This document shows positions 53,709 through 64,000 of a stretch of 64,000 bases of DNA, in pieces. Under the pieces are notes generated by a model, which searched no databases, was not told where the DNA came from, and saw only the letters and a program-made list of their open reading frames with translations. Origin of the DNA: Bacillus aquiflavi. Its GTDB lineage: Bacteria > Bacillota > Bacilli > Bacillales > Cytobacillaceae. The stretch is from NCBI RefSeq assembly GCF_019915265.1, contig NZ_CP082780.1:3398501-3462500 (forward strand), read 5' to 3'. The position numbers and the translations under genes are program-made. Position 1 is the stretch's first letter, and every line of letters starts with the position of its first letter.

Positions 53709-55053
53709 TTGGAAAATATTGCAGACCTTTGGAATAATGCGCTCACTAAAATAAAAAAAAAAATAAGTAAACCTAGTTTCGAAACATGGTTAAAATCGAC
53801 AGTCGCTTATGCACTCCAAGGGAATTCATTAGTCGTTACGGCTCCGAACGAGTTTGCTCGTGATTGGTTAGAAGAACGGTACTCTAAGCTAATATCCAGT
53901 ATTTTATATGAAATTACTGGTGAAAACTTAGAAGTAAAATTTATCATTCCGCAAACGAAAAATGATGAAGAAACTAATGCCAATACTCCTGCCAGGAAAA
54001 AGAAGAAGATCGAAGAGCCCGAATTGCCGCAAAATATGTTGAATGCTAAGTATACGTTTGATACATTTGTTATCGGTTCCGGGAACCGATTTGCTCATGC
54101 TGCCTCGTTAGCTGTAGCAGAAGCTCCCGCAAAAGCATATAATCCACTTTTTATATATGGTGGAGTAGGTTTGGGGAAAACTCATCTTATGCATGCGAAT
54201 CGGACACTATGTTATTGAGCATAATCCTTCAGCAAAAGTTCTATACTTATCTTCTGAAAAATTTACAAACGAATTTATTAATTCAATTCGTGATAATAAG
54301 GCCGTTGATTTTAGAAATAAGTATCGAAATGTAGACGTCTTACTAATAGATGATATTCAATTTCTAGCAGGAAAAGAACAGACACAAGAGGAATTTTTCC
54401 ATACTTTCAATACATTACATGAGGAAAGCAAACAAATTGTTATTTCAAGTGACCGTCCGCCAAAAGAAATTCCAACGTTAGAAGATCGTTTGCGTTCTAG
54501 ATTTGAGTGGGGATTGATTACTGATATCACCCCTCCTGACTTGGAAACTAGAATTGCTATTCTTCGTAAAAAAGCAAAAGCAGAAGGCTTAGATATTCCT
54601 AATGAAGTCATGCTTTATATTGCTAACCAAATTGATTCAAACATTCGGGAGCTTGAAGGTGCATTAATTCGAGTTGTTGCTTACTCATCCTTAATTAATA
54701 AAGATATTAATGCTGATCTTGCTGCTGAAGCTTTAAAAAGTATTATTCCTAGTTCTAAACCAAAAGTAATTACAATCCTTGATATTCAAAAAACGGTCGG
54801 AGAACATTACAACGTTAAATTGGAAGATTTTAAAGCAAAAAAACGCACAAAATCAGTTGCTTATCCTCGCCAAATTGCTATGTATTTATCCCGGGAACTC
54901 ACTGACTTTTCACTCCCAAAAATAGGGGAAGAATTTGGTGGACGAGATCATACAACTGTTATTCATGCTCATGAAAAAATCTCTAAGCTTTTGCAAACTG
55001 ATCAAACATTGCAAAGACAACTAAAAGAAATCAAGGAAATTTTAAAAGTATAG
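53709..55053 (+). pseudogene. dnaA: Chromosomal replication initiator DnaA, with a one-base frameshift
   Basis: A TTG start ([20 protein letters not shown]) follows AAAGGAGGGGACATCTT. Domain I, the linker and the start of domain III read normally to [12 protein letters not shown] (Walker A, about 155-166), then an extra A at 54198/54199 (GCGAATCGG where GCGATCGG is expected) shifts the frame to a stop at 54216-54218. The other frame continues at [20 protein letters not shown] to 55053 with Walker B LLIDDIQF and the DNA-binding [15 protein letters not shown]. Without the extra base this is a complete 447-residue DnaA. As dnaA is essential, a sequence error is the likeliest cause. Confidence 0.9.
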
Positions 55054-55090
55054 GAATTCTGTGTATAACTTTTAAAGAATTAAGCACAGT

Positions 55091-55190
55091 CTGTCCACAT
55101 GTGGATAGGCTGTGTTTCCATTCAAAATGAGAGTTATCCACATAACCACAGGCACTACTAGTACTTCTACTATATTTTTAAAATATAAAT
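55091..55190. other. oriC, dnaA-dnaN spacer with DnaA boxes, trio region and AT-rich unwinding element
   Basis: CTGTCCACATGTGGATAG (55091-55108), perfect TTATCCACA (55134-55142) and TAACCACA (55143-55150), then a GGC patch, then ACTACTAGTACTTCTACTAT (55154-55173; complement reads as TAG-type trios), then the AT-rich ATTTTTAAAATATAAAT. This order is that of the Bacillus basal unwinding system. Confidence 0.8.
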
Positions 55191-55235
55191 AATATGATCT
55201 TAGCAATAAATTATGTTTAATGGAGGATTAAAAAA

Positions 55236-56372
55236 ATGAAATTTATTATCCAACGGGATCATCTCGTTCAAAGTGTACAAGATGTTATGAAAGCCGTTGC
55301 TCCAAGAACAACCATTCCAATTTTAACAGGGATTAAAATAACTGCATCAGATGAAGGAGTAACATTAACTGGAAGTGATTCTGATATTACAATAGATTCT
55401 TTTATTCCTAAAGAGGAAGATGGGGATGAAATTGTTGAAATAAAAGAATACGGTTCCATCGTTTTACAAGCAAAATTTTTTAGTGATATTGTAAAAAAGT
55501 TGCCGTTAGATGTTGTTGAAATTGAAGTAACGAATCACTTTCTAACAATTATTCGGTCCGGTCATTCAGAATTTAGTTTAAACGGATTAGATGCAGAAGA
55601 ATACCCTCGATTACCTCATATTGAAGGCAGTCATGTTTTTCGGATTGCTACTGATCTATTAAAAACGATTATTCGCCAAACTGTATTTGCAGTGTCCACC
55701 TCAGAAACACGTCCCATCTTGACAGGTGTCAACTTGAAGGTGGAAAATAATGAGTTAATCTGTATTGCAACAGATAGTCATAGACTCGCATTAAGAAAAT
55801 CAAGTATAGAGACAGAAGATGATACGATCTACAATGTCGTCATTCCTGGTAAAAGTTTAAATGAGTTAAGCAAAATTTTAGATGACTCAAATGATCCAGT
55901 TGAAATTGTTATTACTGAAAATCAAGTTCTTTTTAAAGCAAAGCATTTATTATTTTTCTCAAGGTTGCTAGAAGGAAATTATCCTGAAACAGCTCGATTA
56001 ATTCCAACAGAGAGCAAAACAGATATTACTGTTATGACAAAATCATTTCTACAAGCAATTGACCGCGCTTCATTACTTGGACGTGAAGGAAAAAATAATG
56101 TTGTCAAACTTTCTGCAAATGGAAATAATTTGATTGAAATTTCGTCAAATACACCTGAAATAGGTAAAGTAATTGAAGAAGTTCAAGCTCAATCGATAAT
56201 AGGCGAAGAGTTGAAAATTTCCTTTAGTGCTAAATATATGCTTGATGCATTGAAAGTAATAGAAGGCTCAGAAATTACCGTTTCCTTTACCGGAGCGATG
56301 CGGCCTTTTGTTATTCGTCCGCTTCATGATGATTCGATTCTTCAACTTATTCTTCCAGTACGCACGTATTAA
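55236..56372 (+). CDS. dnaN: DNA polymerase III beta clamp
   Basis: The 378-residue sliding clamp starts MKFIIQRDHLVQSVQDVMKA after TGGAGGATTAAAAA. The three clamp domains each show the fold pattern; RTTIPILTGIKI, SETRPILTGVNLKVENNELI and the C-terminal MRPFVIRPLHDDSILQLILP VRTY are conserved, the last forming the partner-binding pocket. It is followed by a strong terminator. Confidence 0.98.
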   Translation: MKFIIQRDHLVQSVQDVMKAVAPRTTIPILTGIKITASDEGVTLTGSDSDITIDSFIPKEEDGDEIVEIKEYGSIVLQAKFFSDIVKKLPLDVVEIEVTNHFLTIIRSGHSEFSLNGLDAEEYPRLPHIEGSHVFRIATDLLKTIIRQTVFAVSTSETRPILTGVNLKVENNELICIATDSHRLALRKSSIETEDDTIYNVVIPGKSLNELSKILDDSNDPVEIVITENQVLFKAKHLLFFSRLLEGNYPETARLIPTESKTDITVMTKSFLQAIDRASLLGREGKNNVVKLSANGNNLIEISSNTPEIGKVIEEVQAQSIIGEELKISFSAKYMLDALKVIEGSEITVSFTGAMRPFVIRPLHDDSILQLILPVRTY

Positions 56373-56375
56373 TTA

Positions 56376-56408
56376 ACAAAGCTGCCAGAATTTATCTGGC
56401 AGCTTTGT
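56376..56408 (+). terminator. Terminator after dnaN
   Basis: ACAAAGCTGCCAGA and TCTGGCAGCTTTGT form a long perfect stem; the T-run is short, so read-through into yaaA is possible. Confidence 0.8.
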
Positions 56409-56498
56409 TAAATTCGCCACTTAAAGGGCCTCTTTTGTGTATTTTCTTTTTTTTTAGTAAAATAAAGTATTAGATACTTTTATGAAGGTAGTGAGTAG

Positions 56499-56717
56499 AT
56501 GACAAAAGTAATAAAGATTGACACAGAACATATTACACTCGGTCAATTTTTAAAACACGCTGACATCATTCAATCTGGTGGAATGGCTAAATGGTTTTTA
56601 AATGAACAGCATGTATTTATTAATGGTGAACAGGATCAAAGAAGAGGTAGAAAAGTTCGAGTCGGTGATCAAATTGAAATTCCGAATGTTGGAACATTTC
56701 TCGTTTCTCGAAAGTAA
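56499..56717 (+). CDS. yaaA: S4-domain protein YaaA (RlbA)
   Basis: The 72-residue protein is a single S4 RNA-binding domain: [40 protein letters not shown] and [11 protein letters not shown]. It stands between dnaN and recF as in B. subtilis, where YaaA helps large-subunit assembly. It starts [15 protein letters not shown]. Confidence 0.95.
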   Translation: MTKVIKIDTEHITLGQFLKHADIIQSGGMAKWFLNEQHVFINGEQDQRRGRKVRVGDQIEIPNVGTFLVSRK

Positions 56718-56731
56718 GAGGCATTAAAAAA

Positions 56732-57850
56732 ATGTATATTGAGCAACTACAGTTGAAAAATTACCGTAACTATGAGAGCTTGGAGATAGAATTTGAAAAT
56801 AAAGTAAACTTTTTTTTAGGGGAAAATGCTCAAGGTAAAACAAATGTAATGGAATCGATCTATGTTTTGGCAATGGCCAAATCCCATCGAACGTCAAATG
56901 ATAAAGAACTTATTCGCTGGGAAGAAGAGTATGCTAAAATAGAAGGTAGGATCCAAAAATACCATGGCGCATTGCCAATGCAGCTAACGATATCTAAAAA
57001 AGGTAAAAAGGCCAAATGTAACCATATTGAGCAGCGGAAATTAAGCCAGTACGTAGGGAACTTGAACGTAGTCATGTTCGCACCTGAAGATCTTCATCTT
57101 GTTAAAGGGAGCCCACAAGTTAGACGTCGTTTTATTGATATGGAAATTGGGCAAGTATCTCCATTATACCTTCATGACATCGGAAAATATCAAAAAATTT
57201 TACAGCAAAGAAATCAATTTTTAAAGCTACTCCAAACGAGGAAACAAACGGATAAGACAGTACTTGAAGTATTAACTGAGCAGTTTATTGACGTTGCTGT
57301 TAAAATTATTATAAAGCGCTTTAATTTTTTAAGAATGCTTGAAAAGTGGGCGAAACCTATTCATGGGGGTATTACACGTGATCAAGAATCATTAAAAATT
57401 GTATATAAACCGTCCGTTGATGTATTAGAAGAGCATCAATTGTCGAAAATGATAGAAGTGTTTCAAGAAAAATTTATTAAAATAGGGGAAAAAGAAATTG
57501 AACGGGGAACTACGCTGTTTGGTCCGCACCGTGATGACGTTCTTTTTTTCGTCAATGATCGCGATGTGCAAACGTTCGGATCTCAAGGTCAGCAAAGAAC
57601 TACTGCCTTATCAGTTAAACTTGCTGAAATAGAGTTAATCCATTCTGAAATTGGTGAGTACCCAATTTTACTATTGGATGATGTTCTTTCTGAATTAGAT
57701 GATTTTCGCCAATCACATTTATTAAATACGATTCAAGGAAAAGTGCAAACTTTTGTAACGACTACGAGTATTGAAGGAATTGACCACCAAACATTAAATA
57801 ATGCTTCCCTGTTTAATGTTGAGGCAGGACAAATTGGCAAAGTCCAATGA
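56732..57850 (+). CDS. recF: Recombination protein RecF
   Basis: The 372-residue SMC-like ATPase has [20 protein letters not shown], Walker [21 protein letters not shown] (about 30-50), signature [19 protein letters not shown] and Walker [19 protein letters not shown]. It loads RecA at gaps with RecO and RecR. The ribosome site is weak (AAGAGGCATT), 14 bases after yaaA. Confidence 0.97.
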   Translation: MYIEQLQLKNYRNYESLEIEFENKVNFFLGENAQGKTNVMESIYVLAMAKSHRTSNDKELIRWEEEYAKIEGRIQKYHGALPMQLTISKKGKKAKCNHIEQRKLSQYVGNLNVVMFAPEDLHLVKGSPQVRRRFIDMEIGQVSPLYLHDIGKYQKILQQRNQFLKLLQTRKQTDKTVLEVLTEQFIDVAVKIIIKRFNFLRMLEKWAKPIHGGITRDQESLKIVYKPSVDVLEEHQLSKMIEVFQEKFIKIGEKEIERGTTLFGPHRDDVLFFVNDRDVQTFGSQGQQRTTALSVKLAEIELIHSEIGEYPILLLDDVLSELDDFRQSHLLNTIQGKVQTFVTTTSIEGIDHQTLNNASLFNVEAGQIGKVQ

Positions 57851-57859
57851 GGTGAAGTT

Positions 57860-58117
57860 ATGTATGTTCATATTGGAGAAGATACTCTTGTAAAATCAAA
57901 CGATATTATTGTGATAATAGATAAAAATAGTATGGATAATACCGCCAATTCAAGAAAGTTTCTAGAGGATATCGATGACCATGTTGTTAATTTAGCTAAA
58001 AATAATTACAAATCTGTTGTTGTAACTGAAGATAAAGTTTATCTTTCCCCTATTTCTTCACTAACTTTAAAAAAACGGTCACAAAAGTTAATCATACAAG
58101 ATTTTTCTAATGAATAG
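57860..58117 (+). CDS. remB: Extracellular matrix regulator RemB (YaaB, DUF370)
   Basis: The 85-residue protein starts MYVHIGEDTLVKSNDIIVII after GAGGTGAAGTT, nine bases after recF. It carries the DUF370 text IDKNSMDNTANSRKFLEDI and SVVVTEDKVYLSPISSLTLK. RemA/RemB proteins control matrix genes in B. subtilis, and this is the normal position for remB. Confidence 0.92.
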   Translation: MYVHIGEDTLVKSNDIIVIIDKNSMDNTANSRKFLEDIDDHVVNLAKNNYKSVVVTEDKVYLSPISSLTLKKRSQKLIIQDFSNE

Positions 58118-60373
<2,256 letters not shown>

Positions 60374-60437
60374 TATATTTTCTAATAAAAAGCTTAAATA
60401 TAATTTAAAAATCCTTAAATAGACAAACATTTATTCA

Positions 60438-60472
60438 CTTCCATCGGTGAGGGTTGAAATGACTGATGGAAG
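60438..60472 (+). terminator. Hairpin between gyrB and gyrA
   Basis: CTTCCATCGGT and its partner ACTGATGGAAG form a strong stem around GAGGGTTGAAATG, followed by TTTATATA. It is probably a partial terminator; gyrA then starts 136 bases later. Confidence 0.5.
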
Positions 60473-60607
60473 TTTATATATTCTGCAAAAATATGTTATT
60501 TTAGCGTTTTGAAAATTTAATGGTTCAACTATCCATCAATTTGAGACTAATAAAGGTGTCACTTGATTAAGCTTGAACTGCCAAGTTTGGAAAAGGAGGT
60601 TCCACAT

Positions 60608-63091
60608 ATGGCTGAAACACCAAATTCTCGTGTGAAAGAAGTTAATATTAGTCAGGAGATGCGCACTTCTTTTTTAGATTATGCAATGAGTGTTATCGTT
60701 TCTCGGGCACTGCCTGATGTTCGTGATGGATTAAAACCAGTTCATCGCCGGATTCTTTATGCAATGCATGATCTAGGGATGCATTCAGATAAACCTTATA
60801 AAAAGTCTGCTCGTATTGTCGGTGAAGTGATTGGAAAGTATCATCCTCACGGAGATACGGCAGTATACTTTACGATGGTGCGAATGGCACAAGATTTTAA
60901 CTATCGCTACATGCTTGTAGATGGTCATGGGAACTTTGGATCTGTTGATGGTGACTTAGCGGCTGCAATGCGTTATACAGAAGCCCGCATGTCTAAAATA
61001 TCAATGGAGATATTACGTGATATTAATAAAGATACTATTGATTTTCAAGATAACTATGATGGCCAAGAGAGAGAACCTGTTGTAATGCCATCTCGTTTCC
61101 CGAATTTACTTGTAAATGGGTCTTCTGGGATAGCTGTAGGGATGGCGACAAATATTCCTCCCCACCAACTAGGAGAAGTTATGGATGGAGTTTTAGCTTT
61201 AAGTAAAAATCCAGATATTACCACCCAAGAGCTAATGGAATATATTCCAGGACCTGATTTTCCAACAGCAGGACTTATTCTTGGACGAAGCGGTATTCGA
61301 AAAGTGTATGAAACAGGCCGCGGTTCAATTACATTACGGGCAAAAGTTGAAATTGAAGAAAAATCGAGCGGAAAAGAAGTTATTATTGTTAAAGAACTTC
61401 CGTATCAAGTGAATAAAGCGAAGTTAATTGAAAAAATAGCTGATCTTGTTAGAGATAAAAAAATTGACGGTATTACTGATTTACGTGATGAGTCTGATCG
61501 CCGCGGAATGAGAATTGTCATTGAGATCCGGAAAGATGCAAATGCAAATGTGTTATTAAATAATTTATATAAGCATACAGCATTGCAAACTACTTTCGGC
61601 ATTAATTTATTAGCATTAGTAGATGGACAACCAAAAGTTTTAAATTTAAAACAATGTTTGTATTATTATTTAGAACATCAAAAAGTTGTCATTAGACGTA
61701 GAACTGCATTTGAACTGCGCAAAGCTGAGGCAAGAGCACATATTTTGGAAGGGTTGCGCGTTGCCCTTGACAATTTAGATGAAGTGATTAATTTAATCCG
61801 GAGTTCACAAACAACTGAGATTGCACGTGAAGGATTAATGACAAAATTTCAACTCTCTGAAAAGCAAGCGCAAGCTATTCTTGATATGCGTTTACAACGA
61901 TTAACAGGCTTAGAAAGAGAAAAAATTGAAGATGAATATCAAAATCTTGTTAAATTAATAGCTGAATTAAAGGCAATTTTAGCAGATGAAGAAAAAGTTC
62001 TCGATATTATTCGAGAAGAATTAACTGAAATAAAACAACGGTTTAACGATGAAAGACGGACTGAAATTGTCTCAGGTGGCATTGAGTTTATTGAAGATGA
62101 AGATTTAATACCACGTGAAAACATTGTGATTACATTAACTCATAATGGCTATATTAAACGTTTGCCAGTATCAACTTATCTTTCACAAAGAAGAGGCGGA
62201 CGAGGCATTCAAGGAATGGGAACGAATGAAAATGACTTTGTCGAACATTTATTAACTACATCGACCCATGATACAATTTTGTTTTTTACAAACAAAGGAA
62301 AGGTATATCGGGCGAAAGGATATGAAATCCCTGAATTTAGTAGAACTGCAAAGGGATTACCTATTATTAACCTTCTTGAAGTTGATAAAGACGAATGGGT
62401 CAATGCAATCATCCCCGTCGAGGAGTTTGTAGATGATGGGTTCTTATTTTTCACAACGAAGGAAGGAGTTTCAAAACGCTCATCACTATCTTCATTTGCT
62501 CATATTAGAAATAACGGTTTAATTGCTGTTAATTTACGTGAAAATGATGAATTGATATCTGTCCGATTAACCGACGGAACGAAGGAAATAATGATCGCTA
62601 CGAAAAATGGTCTTCTTATTCGCTTCCCTGAGACAGATGTCCGGTCTATGGGGAGAATAGCAACTGGGGTAAAAGGGATCAATTTATCCGATGACGATGA
62701 AGTAATTGGTATGGAAGTTGTTAATGAAAACTCAGATGTTCTTGTTGTAACGAGAAACGGTTATGGCAAACGAACACCTGAAGCAGAATATAGAATTCAG
62801 TCTAGAGGCGGTAAAGGTTTAAAAACATGTAATATTACAGACAAAAATGGTTGTTTAGTTGCGATGAAAACTGTTACTGGTGAAGAAGATATTATGGTTA
62901 TCACTACAGGCGGAGTTCTCATCCGGATGGCTGTTTCAGATATTTCTTCTATGGGACGAAACACTCAAGGTGTAAAATTGATTCGTTTAGAAGATAGTGA
63001 AGATGAATTTGTCGCAACCGTTGCAAAAGTAGAAAAAGAAGAGATGGAAGATGATCTAGACGATCAAGAAATAGAAGAAACAGAAGAATAG
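60608..63091 (+). CDS. gyrA: DNA gyrase subunit A
   Basis: The start [20 protein letters not shown] follows AAGGAGGTTCCACAT; 827 residues. The catalytic Tyr is Tyr123 in [11 protein letters not shown]. The C-terminal beta-pinwheel has the GyrA-box [10 protein letters not shown] and an acidic tail. The quinolone region reads [14 protein letters not shown]: residue 84 is Thr (Ser in B. subtilis, Ser83 in E. coli) and residue 88 is Phe (Glu or Asp elsewhere). Both usual anchor residues are thus changed; see findings. Confidence 0.98.
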   Translation: MAETPNSRVKEVNISQEMRTSFLDYAMSVIVSRALPDVRDGLKPVHRRILYAMHDLGMHSDKPYKKSARIVGEVIGKYHPHGDTAVYFTMVRMAQDFNYRYMLVDGHGNFGSVDGDLAAAMRYTEARMSKISMEILRDINKDTIDFQDNYDGQEREPVVMPSRFPNLLVNGSSGIAVGMATNIPPHQLGEVMDGVLALSKNPDITTQELMEYIPGPDFPTAGLILGRSGIRKVYETGRGSITLRAKVEIEEKSSGKEVIIVKELPYQVNKAKLIEKIADLVRDKKIDGITDLRDESDRRGMRIVIEIRKDANANVLLNNLYKHTALQTTFGINLLALVDGQPKVLNLKQCLYYYLEHQKVVIRRRTAFELRKAEARAHILEGLRVALDNLDEVINLIRSSQTTEIAREGLMTKFQLSEKQAQAILDMRLQRLTGLEREKIEDEYQNLVKLIAELKAILADEEKVLDIIREELTEIKQRFNDERRTEIVSGGIEFIEDEDLIPRENIVITLTHNGYIKRLPVSTYLSQRRGGRGIQGMGTNENDFVEHLLTTSTHDTILFFTNKGKVYRAKGYEIPEFSRTAKGLPIINLLEVDKDEWVNAIIPVEEFVDDGFLFFTTKEGVSKRSSLSSFAHIRNNGLIAVNLRENDELISVRLTDGTKEIMIATKNGLLIRFPETDVRSMGRIATGVKGINLSDDDEVIGMEVVNENSDVLVVTRNGYGKRTPEAEYRIQSRGGKGLKTCNITDKNGCLVAMKTVTGEEDIMVITTGGVLIRMAVSDISSMGRNTQGVKLIRLEDSEDEFVATVAKVEKEEMEDDLDDQEIEETEE

Positions 63092-63103
63092 AATAGACAT
63101 AAA

Positions 63104-64000
63104 GAGGCTGGGACAAAACTAGCTTCAAATAGTGAGAAAGGTGAATTTGAGCGTACTCAAATTCACCTTTCTCTATCTTTGCGTATATATTCCTTTATTC
63201 CCTCAGTTGTTGGCAGTGAATTTTCTTAAATTCACTGCCATTAACGCGAGACCCATTTCGTTCTCCACCTTGGATTTTCCTCGTACAGAAAATCGTGTGA
63301 AACGCAAATTGTCCTTCGAAAATCCAAAAACTGGCTCCACATCGATTTTTCGTTTTCGATAGATGGCACTCGTTTTCTCTTCTGAAAGCTTTGCTCTTAC
63401 ATATTCTTTTTGCTGTTCCCATTTTTCATTCACCATTCGTTTTCGATTGTTGCCTTCTTTTGCTTTTGTACATGATAAACGGAATGGGCATCCAGAACAG
63501 TCTTCACACTCGTAGATTTTGAACTCTCGTCGGGAGCCTGTACGGTCATTACGGATAGAATGATATTGAAATTCAAGACGTTTCTGATTAGGGCATGTAT
63601 ATGTATCTGTTTCTTCATCATACGACCAGTTGTAGGGATTAAATATGTTTTGTTTAAACTTTTCTTTTGTTCCTTCAAATACATGTTATACGTAATAAGC
63701 GCTTCTCGTTTTCTATTTAAAAGGATATCATTAAAGTTTTGTTCACTACCATAACCTGCATCTGCGACAATGTGTTTTGGTAACTCGAAATAATGCTGCT
63801 CGATCTCATCTAGAAATGGAATTAACGTACGTGTATCTGTAGGGTTTGAAAATAAATTATAAGTTAGCGCGTATTGACCATCAGTTGCGATTTGTACATT
63901 GTAACCAGCTTTCAATTGTCCGTTTTGCATATAATCATCTTTCATTTGCATAAATGTCGCATCTGGATCTGTTTTAGAATAGCTATTATGTGTACCGAAG
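63104..64000 (-). mobile_element. IS1182-family insertion sequence (right part)
   Basis: The end GAGGCTGGGACAAAACT (63104-63120) is typical of IS1182-family termini and lies 12 bases after the gyrA stop. A hairpin GAGAAAGGTGAATTTGAG / CTCAAATTCACCTTTCTC (63132-63175) follows, then the transposase, which runs off the window at 64000. In Bacillus an rRNA operon normally follows gyrA. Confidence 0.8.
63203..64000 (-). pseudogene. IS1182-family transposase, C-terminal part, frameshifted
   Basis: The visible 5' frame (from the window edge to about 63655) has the DDE text NGQLKAGYNVQIATDGQYAL and ELPKHIVADAGYGSEQNF, with the second catalytic Asp. Near 63655-63665 one T is missing (AAGTTTAAACAAAAC where TTTTAAACAAAAC fits), and the chain continues in another frame as QNIFNPYNWSYDEETDTY, the Cys-rich KIYECEDCSGCPFRLSCTKA, and the final ENEMGLALMAVNLRKFTANN. 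It is therefore probably inactive, unless the missing base is an error. Confidence 0.8.

Noticed and set aside
53709..54218. Short stand-alone DnaA N-terminal gene
   Set aside because: The downstream frame continues DnaA without any gap, so one broken gene is the simpler reading.

Overview
The window is AT-rich Bacillaceae (sporulating Firmicutes) chromosome spanning the replication origin. The core gene order dnaC-rplI-gdpP-yybS-rpsR / ssb-rpsF-ychF / yyaC / spo0J-soj-noc-rsmG-mnmG-mnmE-jag-spoIIIJ-rnpA-rpmH / oriC / dnaA-dnaN-yaaA-recF-remB-gyrB-gyrA is the classic Bacillus layout. SpoIIIJ, YyaC, Noc and Soj/Spo0J point to a spore former. Genes left of oriC run on the minus strand and genes right of it on the plus strand, so nearly all core genes are co-oriented with replication. 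The species cannot be fixed from this sequence alone.

Four accessory blocks interrupt the core. (1) Positions 1 to about 9560 hold part of a phage- or plasmid-like integrated element: an ApaLI-type restriction enzyme (5' part only), a tyrosine integrase, many small tightly packed genes, two HNH endonucleases, a Rep-like winged-helix protein with a possible antisense-RNA leader and iteron-like repeats, and a membrane-anchored coiled-coil protein. It abuts a tRNA-Lys(UUU) cut off just after the anticodon arm, in the tRNA region expected downstream of purA. A 28-bp palindrome recurs three times ahead of its operons. (2) Positions 11.8-20.6 kb hold a nine-gene sulfur-scavenging operon (ABC importer, flavin monooxygenases, FMN reductase, O-acetylhomoserine sulfhydrylase). 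(3) Positions 21.6-28.0 kb hold a tandem array of about 1.65-kb units, each a DUF1672 lipoprotein plus a lipase. It resembles the staphylococcal type VII lipase toxin/immunity pair TslA/TilA; two units are truncated and the last is complete. (4) Positions 33.54-38.91 kb hold a Tn554-like element with three tyrosine recombinases and a TnpC-like protein. It is inserted exactly at the 3' end of ssb and splits the rpsF-ssb-rpsR operon.

The Tn554-like element is the most unusual structure. Its borders are a 10-bp direct repeat that is the end of the ssb coding sequence, so excision would rebuild ssb with a TAA instead of a TGA stop. Both ends carry arrays of GATTACACAC-type repeats, and its left end carries an extended -10 promoter reading into the displaced essential gene rpsR.

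Other points: dnaA carries a one-base insertion just after Walker A (probably a sequence error), GyrA has Thr84 and Phe88 at the two quinolone-contact positions, two perfect parS sites are present, DnaA boxes flank dnaA and also lie between mnmE and jag, and a roughly 100-bp dispersed intergenic repeat occurs six times. An IS1182-family element lies 12 bp after gyrA and runs off the window.
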